In this document: in pieces, positions 52,567 through 60,704 of the stretch | Layout: each line of letters opens with the position of its first letter | Numbering within the stretch: position 1 is the first letter of the stretch | From: JAPLMW01 sp964619675 | GTDB lineage: Bacteria > Planctomycetota > Phycisphaerae > Sedimentisphaerales > UBA12454 | Direction: 5' to 3' | Length of the DNA stretch: 64,000 nucleotides | NCBI GenBank assembly: GCA_964619675.1 | Contig: CAZUEO010000006.1 | Span: 22,734-86,733, forward strand | Position numbers and translations under genes: made by a program | Notes under the pieces: model-generated | What the model was told of the DNA's origin: nothing | Seen by the model: the letters and a program-made list of their open reading frames with translations, nothing else | The model's database searches: none

Positions 52567-53427
52567 ATGCCTGTTATGCCAAAGAATAAAACCATAGATA
52601 AAAAAATACTGAAGAACATTCTCGAAGGGCTTTACCACAAATATAATCACAAAAGATTCATACCGCCCGACCCGCTGCAGTTCGTTTATCTCTACAAAAA
52701 AAAGGCCGATATGGAAATCGCAGGCTTTTTAGCAGCGTGCTTCGCGTACGGAGCAGTGGAACAAATTGAAAAATTCCTCACAGAACTTTTAAATAAAATG
52801 GGCAAAAGCCCTGCAAAATTTATTAAAAACTTTTCCGCTAAAGACTACCGACTTATAAAACCTCTAAAATACAGATTTAACGACTCCGAAGATATAATCA
52901 GTCTTATTTTAATTTTAAAAAAAGCGATGAACCGCTTCAGCAGTCTGGAAAACCTCTTTTTGAAAGGCTACAGCAAAAGCGACGAGAATATCATACCGGC
53001 AGCAACAAAATTTATTCAATCCCTAAACAATTTAGCCCCCGCCACTCGTGGCGGGGTAGGCCGCCGTTTACGGCGGCCGCTAAACCTGTTTCCCGACCCT
53101 ACAAAAGGAAGCACGTGCAAGAGACTTTTTCTTTTTCTTCGCTGGATGGTTCGAAAAGACGAGGTTGACGCGGGCCTGTGGAAAAAAATCGACAAATCCA
53201 AACTGGTTATGCCGGTCGATGTGCATATCGGCCGATTGAGCAAAATTTTAGGCCTGCATAACAGAAAAACAATAAACCTTAAAACCGCTGTTGAAATAAC
53301 CGCCGGTTTCAGGAAAATTTGTCCGCAAGACCCTGCCAAATATGACTTTGCGCTATGCAGAACAGGAATGATGCAAAAGCGCAACGGTAAAAAAGACTTT
53401 TTTCTGCAGGGTTTTCTGGTAAAATGA
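52567..53427 (+). CDS. TIGR02757-like protein with in-frame palindromic insert
   Basis: 286 residues. It resembles a HhH-GPD-related family annotated as TIGR02757: FIPPDPLQFVYLYKKKADMEIAGFLAACFAYGAVEQI, then GSTCKRLFLFLRWMVRKDEVDAGLW and MPVDVHIGRLSKILGLHNRKT. Residues about 155-173 (LAPATRGGVGRRLRRPLN) are encoded by the palindromic element at 53031-53084, in the loop before FPDPTKGS, and are not part of the family pattern. The function of the family is not known. It overlaps the next frame by an ATGA if the earliest start there is used. Confidence 0.88.
   Translation: MPVMPKNKTIDKKILKNILEGLYHKYNHKRFIPPDPLQFVYLYKKKADMEIAGFLAACFAYGAVEQIEKFLTELLNKMGKSPAKFIKNFSAKDYRLIKPLKYRFNDSEDIISLILILKKAMNRFSSLENLFLKGYSKSDENIIPAATKFIQSLNNLAPATRGGVGRRLRRPLNLFPDPTKGSTCKRLFLFLRWMVRKDEVDAGLWKKIDKSKLVMPVDVHIGRLSKILGLHNRKTINLKTAVEITAGFRKICPQDPAKYDFALCRTGMMQKRNGKKDFFLQGFLVK
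53031..53084. mobile_element. in-frame palindromic element, copy C (in TIGR02757-like gene)
   Basis: 54 bp bounded by TTTAGC and GCTAAA. Arm 1 CCCCGCCAC/GTGGCGGGG with a TC loop; arm 2 GGCCGCCG/CGGCGGCC with a TTTA loop, both perfect. Relative to its gene it is inserted opposite to copies A and B and is read in a different frame (NLAPATRGGVGRRLRRPLN), still open. Preceded by A, followed by C. Confidence 0.85.
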
Positions 53428-53450
53428 TATTTATGGAAAAGGCAGGAAAA

Positions 53451-54095
53451 ATGAAACAGAGATGCCTCTTTTGGACGACAGCGGCGGCAATTATATTTAT
53501 AACCGGCGGTACATTTTCGGCTCCCCAGCCGGCAATTGTGCCGGCACCGAATCAGTGGACGTTAAATGTGATTTATACCCAGCCGCAGCAGATAACCATT
53601 AACGTGTCCGGCGAGAGAAACAAGCAGCGGTTCTGGTATATCATTGTAACCCTCACCAATAATACCAATATCGATGCATCATTTTATCCGAGCTGTGAAC
53701 TGATGACGGACACTTTTCAGGCCATACCGGCATACAGAGACACAAAAAATATCGTCTTTGAAAAAATCAAGGCGCGGCATAAAAAGAAATACCCGCTTCT
53801 CGAATCTCTCGAATTCGCAGATAATAAAATTCTTCAGGGTCAGGACAATACAAAAGATTTTGCAATAATCTGGCCTGACTTCGATGCTAAAGCCAAAGAA
53901 ATCCGGCTGTTTCTGGCAGGGCTGAGCAATGAAACAGCGGTCATCGAGCATCCGATTAAAAAAGACCCCAATGGTATGCCGGAAAAAATCTACCTGAGGA
54001 AGACTCTCGAACTGCAATACGCAACCGGAGGCGACCCAAAGCTGCGAAGAAATGCAGCACTGACCTTCAAGGGCCAACGCTGGATTATGAGATAG
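53451..54095 (+). CDS. hypothetical secreted protein
   Basis: 214 residues from the ATG at 53451 (GGCAGG upstream); earlier in-frame ATGs at 53424 and 53433 are possible. Signal peptide (about 1-24, ending TFSAPQ). The mature part looks beta-rich (WTLNVIYTQPQQITINVSG, RFWYIIVTLTNNT), like an Ig-type domain found in Planctomycetota. No function can be named. Its 3' end overlaps the convergent HtpX-like gene by 11 bp. Confidence 0.7.
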   Translation: MKQRCLFWTTAAAIIFITGGTFSAPQPAIVPAPNQWTLNVIYTQPQQITINVSGERNKQRFWYIIVTLTNNTNIDASFYPSCELMTDTFQAIPAYRDTKNIVFEKIKARHKKKYPLLESLEFADNKILQGQDNTKDFAIIWPDFDAKAKEIRLFLAGLSNETAVIEHPIKKDPNGMPEKIYLRKTLELQYATGGDPKLRRNAALTFKGQRWIMR

Positions 54096-55293
54096 TATGA
54101 ACCCTGCCGCAGCGAGGGCACTGCACCTGGTCAGCCCGGAAATCAGGCGGGATTTTTATTTTCAGGCCGCAGGAACAATCAGCAAAACGATAGCCTGCCG
54201 TTCGCTGCATAATTTCGCCGATATTGCGATGCTGATGTTTTGCCGACAGAGGCTCGGGGCGGGCGGCAGAACGAATCTGAAGCGTTTCCTCCTTAAGAGC
54301 AGAGGAAGGTATAGGGGTTGCGTGTTTTGTCGTTTTCCTAAAGGCATTGGAATAATCCGCAAAAGAAGCGCCGGACATACCGCGAAGTATCTTTACACGC
54401 TCTGATATCGGCGGATGAGTGCTCGTCAGGTCGGCCAGCTTCATTCCTTCTTTCTGGAGAGGATTAACAATATACATCGGGGCGGTAACCTTGTTGGCGA
54501 CGGTAAGCGGAACAGTATTTTGAGAAATTTTTTCAAGGGCGCCTGCAAGCCCTTCCGGGTAACGGGTAAGCCTGGCAGAACCCGCATCGGCGAGATATTC
54601 GCGATTTCTGGAGAGCGCAAAATATAAAAGCATCGCCATAATCGGGGCAAGTATCGCGGCAACAATCGCAATAAGAAGCATTACAGCCTGCCCGCCGCCT
54701 TGTCCCCTGCCTCTTGATGAATACCGCCTGCCTGAGCCGGCCATCGAACTGTAAAACATACCTCGAAGAAAAACCTGCGAAAGCAGCGTTATCGCTCCGA
54801 GCATAATACCTGCGACCGTTACAAACAAAATATCGCGGTGCAGGATATGACTCATCTCGTGGCCGACAACGCCCTGCAGCTCATCTCTGCTCAGCCTGCC
54901 GAGCAGGCCTGCGGTAACGGCAATTGAGGCGTTTTGCGGATTCCTGCCGGTGGCAAAGGCATTGGGGGCGGGGTCATTTATTATATAAACCTTCGGCATC
55001 GGTAAAGAAGCGGCAACAGCCATTTCTTCAACGACGTTAAATAACTGCGGATGCACGTCCTTGGTAACCGGTATTGCTTTACTCGCAGCCAAAAATATGG
55101 CGTCGCCGCTGGAGAAACTAACGAGTGCGAGAATGAGCCAGATGCCAAGCGCAACAGCCAGGCCAAATACGCCAGCAATCGGGTTGGGAGAAACTGACAT
55201 TCCTATTATCCAGCCTAAAAGGCCGAGCACCGCTGCCATCAGCATAATCAGCAAAATAGAATTGCGCTTATTTGCCCGTATCTGCTCCCACAT
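54085..55293 (-). CDS. M48 (HtpX-like) membrane metalloprotease with C-terminal zinc ribbon
   Basis: 402 residues. Two N-terminal helices (about 15-58), then VVGHEMSHILHRD with HExxH (about 142-146), two more helices (about 155-175 and 205-230), and EYLADAGSARLT with the third zinc ligand. HtpX proteins degrade misfolded membrane proteins. Unlike classical HtpX it has an added tail with CSCGLKIKIP and CPRCGRVHTIS, a four-cysteine zinc ribbon, for possible partner binding. Convergent overlap with the preceding gene. Confidence 0.92.
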   Translation of the reverse strand: MWEQIRANKRNSILLIMLMAAVLGLLGWIIGMSVSPNPIAGVFGLAVALGIWLILALVSFSSGDAIFLAASKAIPVTKDVHPQLFNVVEEMAVAASLPMPKVYIINDPAPNAFATGRNPQNASIAVTAGLLGRLSRDELQGVVGHEMSHILHRDILFVTVAGIMLGAITLLSQVFLRGMFYSSMAGSGRRYSSRGRGQGGGQAVMLLIAIVAAILAPIMAMLLYFALSRNREYLADAGSARLTRYPEGLAGALEKISQNTVPLTVANKVTAPMYIVNPLQKEGMKLADLTSTHPPISERVKILRGMSGASFADYSNAFRKTTKHATPIPSSALKEETLQIRSAARPEPLSAKHQHRNIGEIMQRTAGYRFADCSCGLKIKIPPDFRADQVQCPRCGRVHTIS

Positions 55294-55297
55294 AGAT

Positions 55298-56413
55298 TCA
55301 CTGCACCGAAAATTTATAAACGGTAGTTTGGCGATAAACTTCGCCCGGCTTTAAAATCACCGATGGGAAATAAGGTTTGTTCGGCGAATCAGGCAAATGC
55401 TGCGTTTCAAGACAAAATGCACCGTACCTTTTATAAACGACGCCCTTCTTGCCTTTCACATTGCTGCGGGAATTATTAGTGTAAAACTGCACCGTCGGCT
55501 CTGTCGTGAAAACCTCCATTACCCTTCCGCTGACAGGCTCTGCAACTCTTGCGGCAAGTGCAAGCTCGCCGGGATATTTTTTATTCAAAATATAAGCATG
55601 GTCGTAACCACCGACTTTCTCAATCCTGCTTCCAATCGCCGCAGGTTCTCTGAAATCCAGGTCCGTGCCAGCTACTTTTTTAATCTCGCCTGTCGGAATA
55701 TAATCCTCCGCCGGCGCATAATAATCGGCGTTTATCATCATTTTATGGTCCAACACCCTGCCGCCTGCATGACCTGCAAGATTGAAATAACTGTGGTTGG
55801 TAAGATTAACGATTGTTTTTTTGTTCGTAGTCGCTTCATAACTGATTTTAAGTTCGTTATCATCAGTCAAAGTATATGTAACTTTAACCCTTAGATTGCC
55901 GGGGTAACCTTCCTGGCCGTCGGGACTTAGAAAACTAAATGTAACGCCGCAGCTATTCTTATTTTTAAATGGACTGCTTTTCCAGAGCACCTTGTTAAAA
56001 CCCCTGGCGCCGCCATGCAGGTGGTTTTTACCGTCATTGGCGACCAGTTTGTATTTTGTGCCGTCAAGCTCGAATTCGGCATTTGCTATGCGGCCGGCAA
56101 ACCGCCCGACCGTACCGCCGAAATAAGACCGGTCCCTTACATAACCCACAAGGTTATTATAACCAAGAACAACATCTGCAAAATCTCCATTCGCGTCGGG
56201 AACTTTAAGAGAAACAAGGGCCGCTCCAAACGGGATAAGCTTTGCCTCCATCCCGTTTTTATTTCTCAATGTAAATAATTTCACGTTCTTATTCGGTATC
56301 AGCCTTCCAAACAGGTCAACCTTCACCTGGGACGCTGATATACAAACCGGAAAAATCAGAATCGCCGTCATCAGGACAAACGAAAAAAACGAATTATGCT
56401 TATCAGCCCACAT
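55298..56413 (-). CDS. galM: secreted galactose mutarotase (aldose 1-epimerase)
   Basis: 371 residues with a signal peptide (SFVLMTAILIFPVCISAS, about 10-28), so periplasmic or exported. VLGYNNLVGYV, YFGGTVGRFAGRIANAEF, HLHGGARGFNKV, VNLTNHSYFNLAGH with the catalytic His, and FCLETQHLPDSPN with the catalytic Glu are typical. Interconverts alpha and beta aldoses. A cytoplasmic paralogue lies two genes away (57021); a LemA gene sits between them. Confidence 0.93.
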   Translation of the reverse strand: MWADKHNSFFSFVLMTAILIFPVCISASQVKVDLFGRLIPNKNVKLFTLRNKNGMEAKLIPFGAALVSLKVPDANGDFADVVLGYNNLVGYVRDRSYFGGTVGRFAGRIANAEFELDGTKYKLVANDGKNHLHGGARGFNKVLWKSSPFKNKNSCGVTFSFLSPDGQEGYPGNLRVKVTYTLTDDNELKISYEATTNKKTIVNLTNHSYFNLAGHAGGRVLDHKMMINADYYAPAEDYIPTGEIKKVAGTDLDFREPAAIGSRIEKVGGYDHAYILNKKYPGELALAARVAEPVSGRVMEVFTTEPTVQFYTNNSRSNVKGKKGVVYKRYGAFCLETQHLPDSPNKPYFPSVILKPGEVYRQTTVYKFSVQ

Positions 56414-56442
56414 TCGTTATTCAACCTCCTAAATGGTCTGGA

Positions 56443-57003
56443 TTAACTGTTGAAGTCTACTTTCGGCACAGACTTTTCCGCAGCGTCTTCAATTTCAAAA
56501 AAGTCTCGCTTTGCAAAACTGAACATTCCCGCAATGATATTTGACGGGAACATCTGAATTTTATTGTTGAAAAACAGGGTCTGGTCGTTGTAAGCCTGCC
56601 GTGCGAAGGCGATTTTGTTTTCGGTACTCGATAACTCTTCCTGCAGGGCAAGGAAATTCTGATTGGCCTTCAAATCGGGATAAGCCTCGACGGTGAGCAG
56701 AAATTTGCTCAGCGCACTGCCGAGAACGCCCTCGGCTTTTGCGGCATCAGCGACGTTTTTGGCACCCATTGCCTGACTGCGGGCATTGGTAACGGCTTCA
56801 AGAGTACCCCGCTCATGCTTCATATAACCTTTTGCAGTTTCAATAAGGTTCGGTATGAGGTCGTGGCGGCGTTTGAGCTGCACGTCAATCTGCGACCAGG
56901 CATTATTGACCTGATTGCGCAGCCTGACAAGCGAGTTATACATACCAATTACGGCAACAACAATAACAGCTAATACAATAATAATTATCCAGCCTATCAT
57001 CAT
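56443..57003 (-). CDS. LemA family protein
   Basis: 186 residues. N-terminal membrane helix (about 3-22), then VRLRNQVNNAWSQIDVQLKRRHDLIPNLIETAKGYMKHE, the LemA hallmark, and three long helices ending FFNNKIQMFPSNIIAGMF. Function still unclear; LemA is often encoded with membrane proteases such as the M48 gene two genes downstream. The two mutarotases on each side look unrelated. Confidence 0.95.
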   Translation of the reverse strand: MMIGWIIIIVLAVIVVAVIGMYNSLVRLRNQVNNAWSQIDVQLKRRHDLIPNLIETAKGYMKHERGTLEAVTNARSQAMGAKNVADAAKAEGVLGSALSKFLLTVEAYPDLKANQNFLALQEELSSTENKIAFARQAYNDQTLFFNNKIQMFPSNIIAGMFSFAKRDFFEIEDAAEKSVPKVDFNS

Positions 57004-57020
57004 AAAAATCCTTTCCGATT

Positions 57021-58061
57021 TTAAACCGTACTAAATTTATGAATGGTAATCTGACTGTAAACCTGCCCCGGCTCAAGCACAACCGAAGGGAAATCCGGGC
57101 GGTTCGGCGAATCGGGAAAATGCTGTGCTTCGAGACAAAAGGCGCCGTGTTTTTCATAAATGGCGCCGGATTTGCCCTTAAAGCCGTTAAGGAAATTGCC
57201 GGTATAAAACTGCACACCCGGCTCAGTTGTGAAAATCTCCATCACCCTGCCGCCGGTCGGCTCAACAACTTTTGCGACATAAGAAAGCTCGGCAGGCGTC
57301 GTCTTGTTAAGAACATAATTGAAATCGTATCCAAGCCCTAATTTGCTTATATTCTGACCAACGGGTTTCGGCTCTGTAAGGTCAAACTCAGTACCTTTGA
57401 TATTTTTGATTTGGCCGGTAGGAATATACTCGTCATCAACAGCTGTCATTCTGTCGGCATTTATCTGAATCAGATGAGAAAGAATATTGCCTTTGTCGTG
57501 GCCGACAAGATTGTAATAACTGTGATTCGTAAGATTGACGACTGTTTTTTTGTCGGTGGACGCCTGGTAACTGATTTTCAGCTCGTTATCGTCCGTCAAG
57601 GTATAAGTAACTGAAACATCCAGATTGCCGGGATAACCTTCTTCGCCGTCAGGACTTAAATATTTGAAAACAACACCACAGCCGTTGCCATCTTCAAATT
57701 CGCTGCCCTGCCAGGGGGCTTTGTTAAAACCTTTTATTCCGCCGTGAAGGTGATGTTTTCCATTATTGGCGGCCAGCTTGTACTCTTTGCCGTCAAGTTT
57801 GAATTTCGCATTTGCTATGCGGTTTGCGAACCTGCCGGCAGTACAGCCTAAAAAACAGGTATCTGCGACATAACCTTCAAGGTCATCATATCCGAGAACA
57901 ATATCGGCAGATTTTCCTTTTTTGTCGCCAACATTAAGCGAAACAAGCGTTGCTCCAAACGAAATCAGCTTTGCCGACATACCATTTTTGTTTTTCAGAA
58001 TAAAAAATTCGACGTCCCTGTTTTTGCTGAGTTTTCCAAAAACACCTTTTTCAACCGCCAT
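57021..58061 (-). CDS. galM: cytoplasmic galactose mutarotase (aldose 1-epimerase)
   Basis: 346 residues without a signal peptide; more than half identical to the exported protein at 55298. Same catalytic His (VNLTNHSYYNLVGH) and Glu (FCLEAQHFPDSPN). A tandem duplication with split location is the simplest reading: one copy works outside the membrane, one inside. The ATG overlaps the stop of the zinc-ribbon gene by 11 bp. Confidence 0.93.
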   Translation of the reverse strand: MAVEKGVFGKLSKNRDVEFFILKNKNGMSAKLISFGATLVSLNVGDKKGKSADIVLGYDDLEGYVADTCFLGCTAGRFANRIANAKFKLDGKEYKLAANNGKHHLHGGIKGFNKAPWQGSEFEDGNGCGVVFKYLSPDGEEGYPGNLDVSVTYTLTDDNELKISYQASTDKKTVVNLTNHSYYNLVGHDKGNILSHLIQINADRMTAVDDEYIPTGQIKNIKGTEFDLTEPKPVGQNISKLGLGYDFNYVLNKTTPAELSYVAKVVEPTGGRVMEIFTTEPGVQFYTGNFLNGFKGKSGAIYEKHGAFCLEAQHFPDSPNRPDFPSVVLEPGQVYSQITIHKFSTV

Positions 58062-58464
58062 TTCTTACCTCACTTTCATTATAATTGAAAATTTCCGAAA
58101 GAAGTTTTATGATTTTTTGCTCTTTATCAAGACCGGCTCCCGAAAGCACCCGAGGCAGCTCGCCCCTGTCGAACCACAGACCGTGACCCTTCGCACAACG
58201 GTCAATGACAACAGGCTCATCATGAGAGCTTACAAGAATTTTGTGCATTTTTTTCAGACATATCGGGCAGAAACGGGTTTTCTCTTTTGTATGCGGCGCC
58301 TGTCGAAAAGAGCCGATAATCTGACGGGCCTGCTGTGCATCTTCAAACAGCAGTTCAAGCTCGCCGGCGTCGAGCCAGATTCCGCCGCAGGCCGTACAGT
58401 GGTCAACCTCAACCTGCTCAAGCTCCAGTACAATCATCGCGTTTTTACACAATGGACAGTCCAT
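58051..58464 (-). CDS. double zinc-ribbon (zf-TFIIB type) protein
   Basis: 137 residues with two related ribbons: CPLCKNAM...CTACGGIWLDAGELE (about 3-38) and CPICLKKM...CAKGHGLWFDRGELPRV (about 65-105; the second has a His in place of one Cys). This is the zf-TFIIB domain common in bacterial proteins of unknown role. Sits between CorA and the mutarotase, overlapping the latter. Confidence 0.8.
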   Translation of the reverse strand: MDCPLCKNAMIVLELEQVEVDHCTACGGIWLDAGELELLFEDAQQARQIIGSFRQAPHTKEKTRFCPICLKKMHKILVSSHDEPVVIDRCAKGHGLWFDRGELPRVLSGAGLDKEQKIIKLLSEIFNYNESEVRNGG

Positions 58465-58465
58465 T

Positions 58466-59380
58466 TCACCATTTTCTCCGCCACCATAATATGCCGACTA
58501 TCAAGGCAGACGTAAGAGCCAGAAAAGAAATAATCCAGAAGGCGGTGTGGTACTGAGACAGGGGAATCCGAACATTCATAGAAAACAGACTCACGACAAA
58601 AGTCGGAAGCATAATTGCAATGGTTATCAGGGTCAGGGTCTTGATGCGAATGTTAAGATTATTGCTGATAATAGAAGCACGGGCGTCCATCATACTGGCC
58701 AAGACCTGTGAAAAAATGTCGGTCTGGTTGAGACATTGAGTGTTTTCGATTGACATATCGTCAAGAAACTCGATATTTTCCTGCGTGAACGGTACCTTCG
58801 GGGCAGAGCTTTTGAGCCTGTTAATAAGCGCCATGTTCGAGTGTATGGCATTGAGGTAATAGACAAGACTTTTTTCGAGGGTAAAGAGATTGAACAAATA
58901 TCTGTTTTCCATCGAAACATTTATCTGCTGCTCGAGTTCGCCGGAGATATGATTGATGGCCTTGAGGTGCTCGACAAAATGTGAAATCGCCCGATAGATA
59001 AGTTTAAGCGACACATCGAGAATGGAACTAACCTTGTTAAAGATTTTGCCGTCAAACAACGGGAAATCCTCGGCAACAACTATTATAAGTCGGTCACTGA
59101 AAAGAAACACACCGACCGAAAGTACCTTGAACAGGAATTCATCCTGGGGAGCGTAATGTTTGGGCCGCTTAAGAATCATCGCAACATGCTCCGGCTCAAA
59201 CTCAAGCCTGCTGGGCTCGTCGGGGTCAAGAGATGAATTAAGCGTATGCTCGTCAATTTTGAGCTGCTCAACAAGATACCTTCGCTCGTTTTCATCCGGG
59301 GCAACATAGACGAACACAGAGGCGTCACTGCCGCTGCATTCAACCAGTTTATTGCCCGATATTTCCAGTGTCCTGAGCAT
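58466..59380 (-). CDS. CorA-like divalent cation transporter with SMN in place of GMN
   Basis: 304 residues: large N-terminal cytoplasmic domain and two C-terminal helices, as in CorA. TLITIAIMLPTFVVSLFSMNVRIPL places the pore-mouth signature at residues 267-269, but it reads Ser-Met-Asn; family members nearly always have Gly-Met-Asn, and changes there commonly abolish transport (established for CorA). Could be altered selectivity, a regulatory homologue or a Zn2+/Co2+ variant. Adjacent to, but 1 bp from, the zinc-ribbon gene. Confidence 0.9.
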   Translation of the reverse strand: MLRTLEISGNKLVECSGSDASVFVYVAPDENERRYLVEQLKIDEHTLNSSLDPDEPSRLEFEPEHVAMILKRPKHYAPQDEFLFKVLSVGVFLFSDRLIIVVAEDFPLFDGKIFNKVSSILDVSLKLIYRAISHFVEHLKAINHISGELEQQINVSMENRYLFNLFTLEKSLVYYLNAIHSNMALINRLKSSAPKVPFTQENIEFLDDMSIENTQCLNQTDIFSQVLASMMDARASIISNNLNIRIKTLTLITIAIMLPTFVVSLFSMNVRIPLSQYHTAFWIISFLALTSALIVGILWWRRKW

Positions 59381-59503
59381 ACATTCACTCCACTACCGCC
59401 TTATACGCCAATCAGTATAAGGCTTCAATTCTAACAATCAATAGCCTAATGAAAAAGGGAAAAATTCATATTCTGCGATAAATTACAACGCCATTTAAAT
59501 CCT

Positions 59504-59532
59504 TTGACAATTTTTTGTACACGCCTTAGAAT
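59504..59532 (+). promoter_or_regulatory. promoter for sppA
   Basis: TTGACA (59504-59509), 17-bp spacer, TAGAAT (59527-59532), then GAAAGGA and the ATG at 59564. A near-consensus sigma-70 promoter. Confidence 0.75.
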
Positions 59533-59563
59533 TATGGTAAGATTCTGAAAGAAAGGACCAAAA

Positions 59564-60580
59564 ATGGAATCAGTAGAGAATTCTTATTCACCAAATTCGC
59601 CGACGCCGCCGGGCGGCAAAGGGGTCGGCTGGAAAGTACTTTTTGGGATTATTTTAGGCTTTTCAATTATCGCCAATCTGGTGCTTCTGTTTGCCCTTGC
59701 GGCCAGCATAATCATATTTGCGGCAGGCAAAAGCGAATACTTCCTCGAAAAAGTTCTGGAAGAGGGACGCGGGGCGAACAAAATAGCGGTCATCAAAATC
59801 GATGGAATCATCGACAATAAACTGGCACAGAAAGTAGAACAGCAAATAAAGGCGGCGAAAAAAGACAGGAGCGTAAAGGCAGTAATTTTCAGAACGAACA
59901 GCCCGGGCGGCAGCATCTCGGCAAGCGACAGGATTTACGACCAGATTTGCAGATTTCGAGAGGAAACCGGCAAACCTGCGGTAGCCTTTATGGAAACCGT
60001 TGCCGCTTCAGGCGGGCTTTACACATCCTGCGGCTGCGACAAAATCATCGCTGAACCTACAACAATCACAGGCTCAATAGGCGTGATAATGGGACACCTC
60101 GTCCTGCAGGACCTGCTCGAACTGAAACTCGGCATCAAACCCGTAATCGTCAAATCAGGCCCAAAGAAAGACTGGCCGACATCATTTGAGCCGGTAACGG
60201 AAGAGCAAATTCAATACCTGAATGAGAAACTGATATCTCCCGCGTATGAAAGATTCGTAAATATCGTGGCACAGTCAAGAAAAGATGTGCTGACTATCGA
60301 ACAAATCAGAGCCCTTGCAGACGGAAGCATCTATAACGCACCGGAAGCTTTGGAAAACAAGCTGATTGACAAAATAGGCTATATGCCCGAAGCGATTGCA
60401 CTTGCCAAATCACTTGCAAAAATTGCCAATGCCAGGGTTGTCGAATACGAAAAGCCCTTTTCATTTGAAAACTTCCTGCAGACAAAGACAAAAAGCATTT
60501 TCAGAATCGACAGAAATACCCTTTACGAGCTTACAACGCCCCAGTTAATGTACTTGTGGGATGCGGGTCTTTCAAGATAA
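59564..60580 (+). CDS. sppA: signal peptide peptidase SppA-like (S49)
   Basis: 338 residues; one N-terminal membrane helix (about 28-50), then the S49 domain: RTNSPGGSISASDRIYDQI, AASGGLYTSCGCDKIIAEPTTITGSIGV with the nucleophilic serine in TGSIGV, and the lysine region near ADGSIYNAPEALENKLID. It digests leftover signal peptides at the membrane. Single-domain form as in Bacillus. The Pro/Gly stretch NSPTPPGGKGVG at the N-terminus is encoded by GC-rich nested palindromes (about 59600-59628). Confidence 0.9.
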   Translation: MESVENSYSPNSPTPPGGKGVGWKVLFGIILGFSIIANLVLLFALAASIIIFAAGKSEYFLEKVLEEGRGANKIAVIKIDGIIDNKLAQKVEQQIKAAKKDRSVKAVIFRTNSPGGSISASDRIYDQICRFREETGKPAVAFMETVAASGGLYTSCGCDKIIAEPTTITGSIGVIMGHLVLQDLLELKLGIKPVIVKSGPKKDWPTSFEPVTEEQIQYLNEKLISPAYERFVNIVAQSRKDVLTIEQIRALADGSIYNAPEALENKLIDKIGYMPEAIALAKSLAKIANARVVEYEKPFSFENFLQTKTKSIFRIDRNTLYELTTPQLMYLWDAGLSR

Positions 60581-60648
60581 GGCGGCGGGAATAACGCCCG
60601 AATTGCACTATACGCCGAAGAAGATAAACGGCAGCGAGGCCAAATAAA

Positions 60649-60671
60649 AACCCCCGGTCTGGCCGGGGGTT
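60649..60671 (-). terminator. terminator after PEP-CTERM gene
   Basis: AACCCCCGG (60649-60657) with CCGGGGGTT (60663-60671), 5-nt loop; five T follow on the minus strand. It closes the leftward PEP-CTERM transcript and may also serve sppA. Confidence 0.75.
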
Positions 60672-60704
60672 AAATATCTTTTAATTCATATAATTACAGT
60701 ATTA

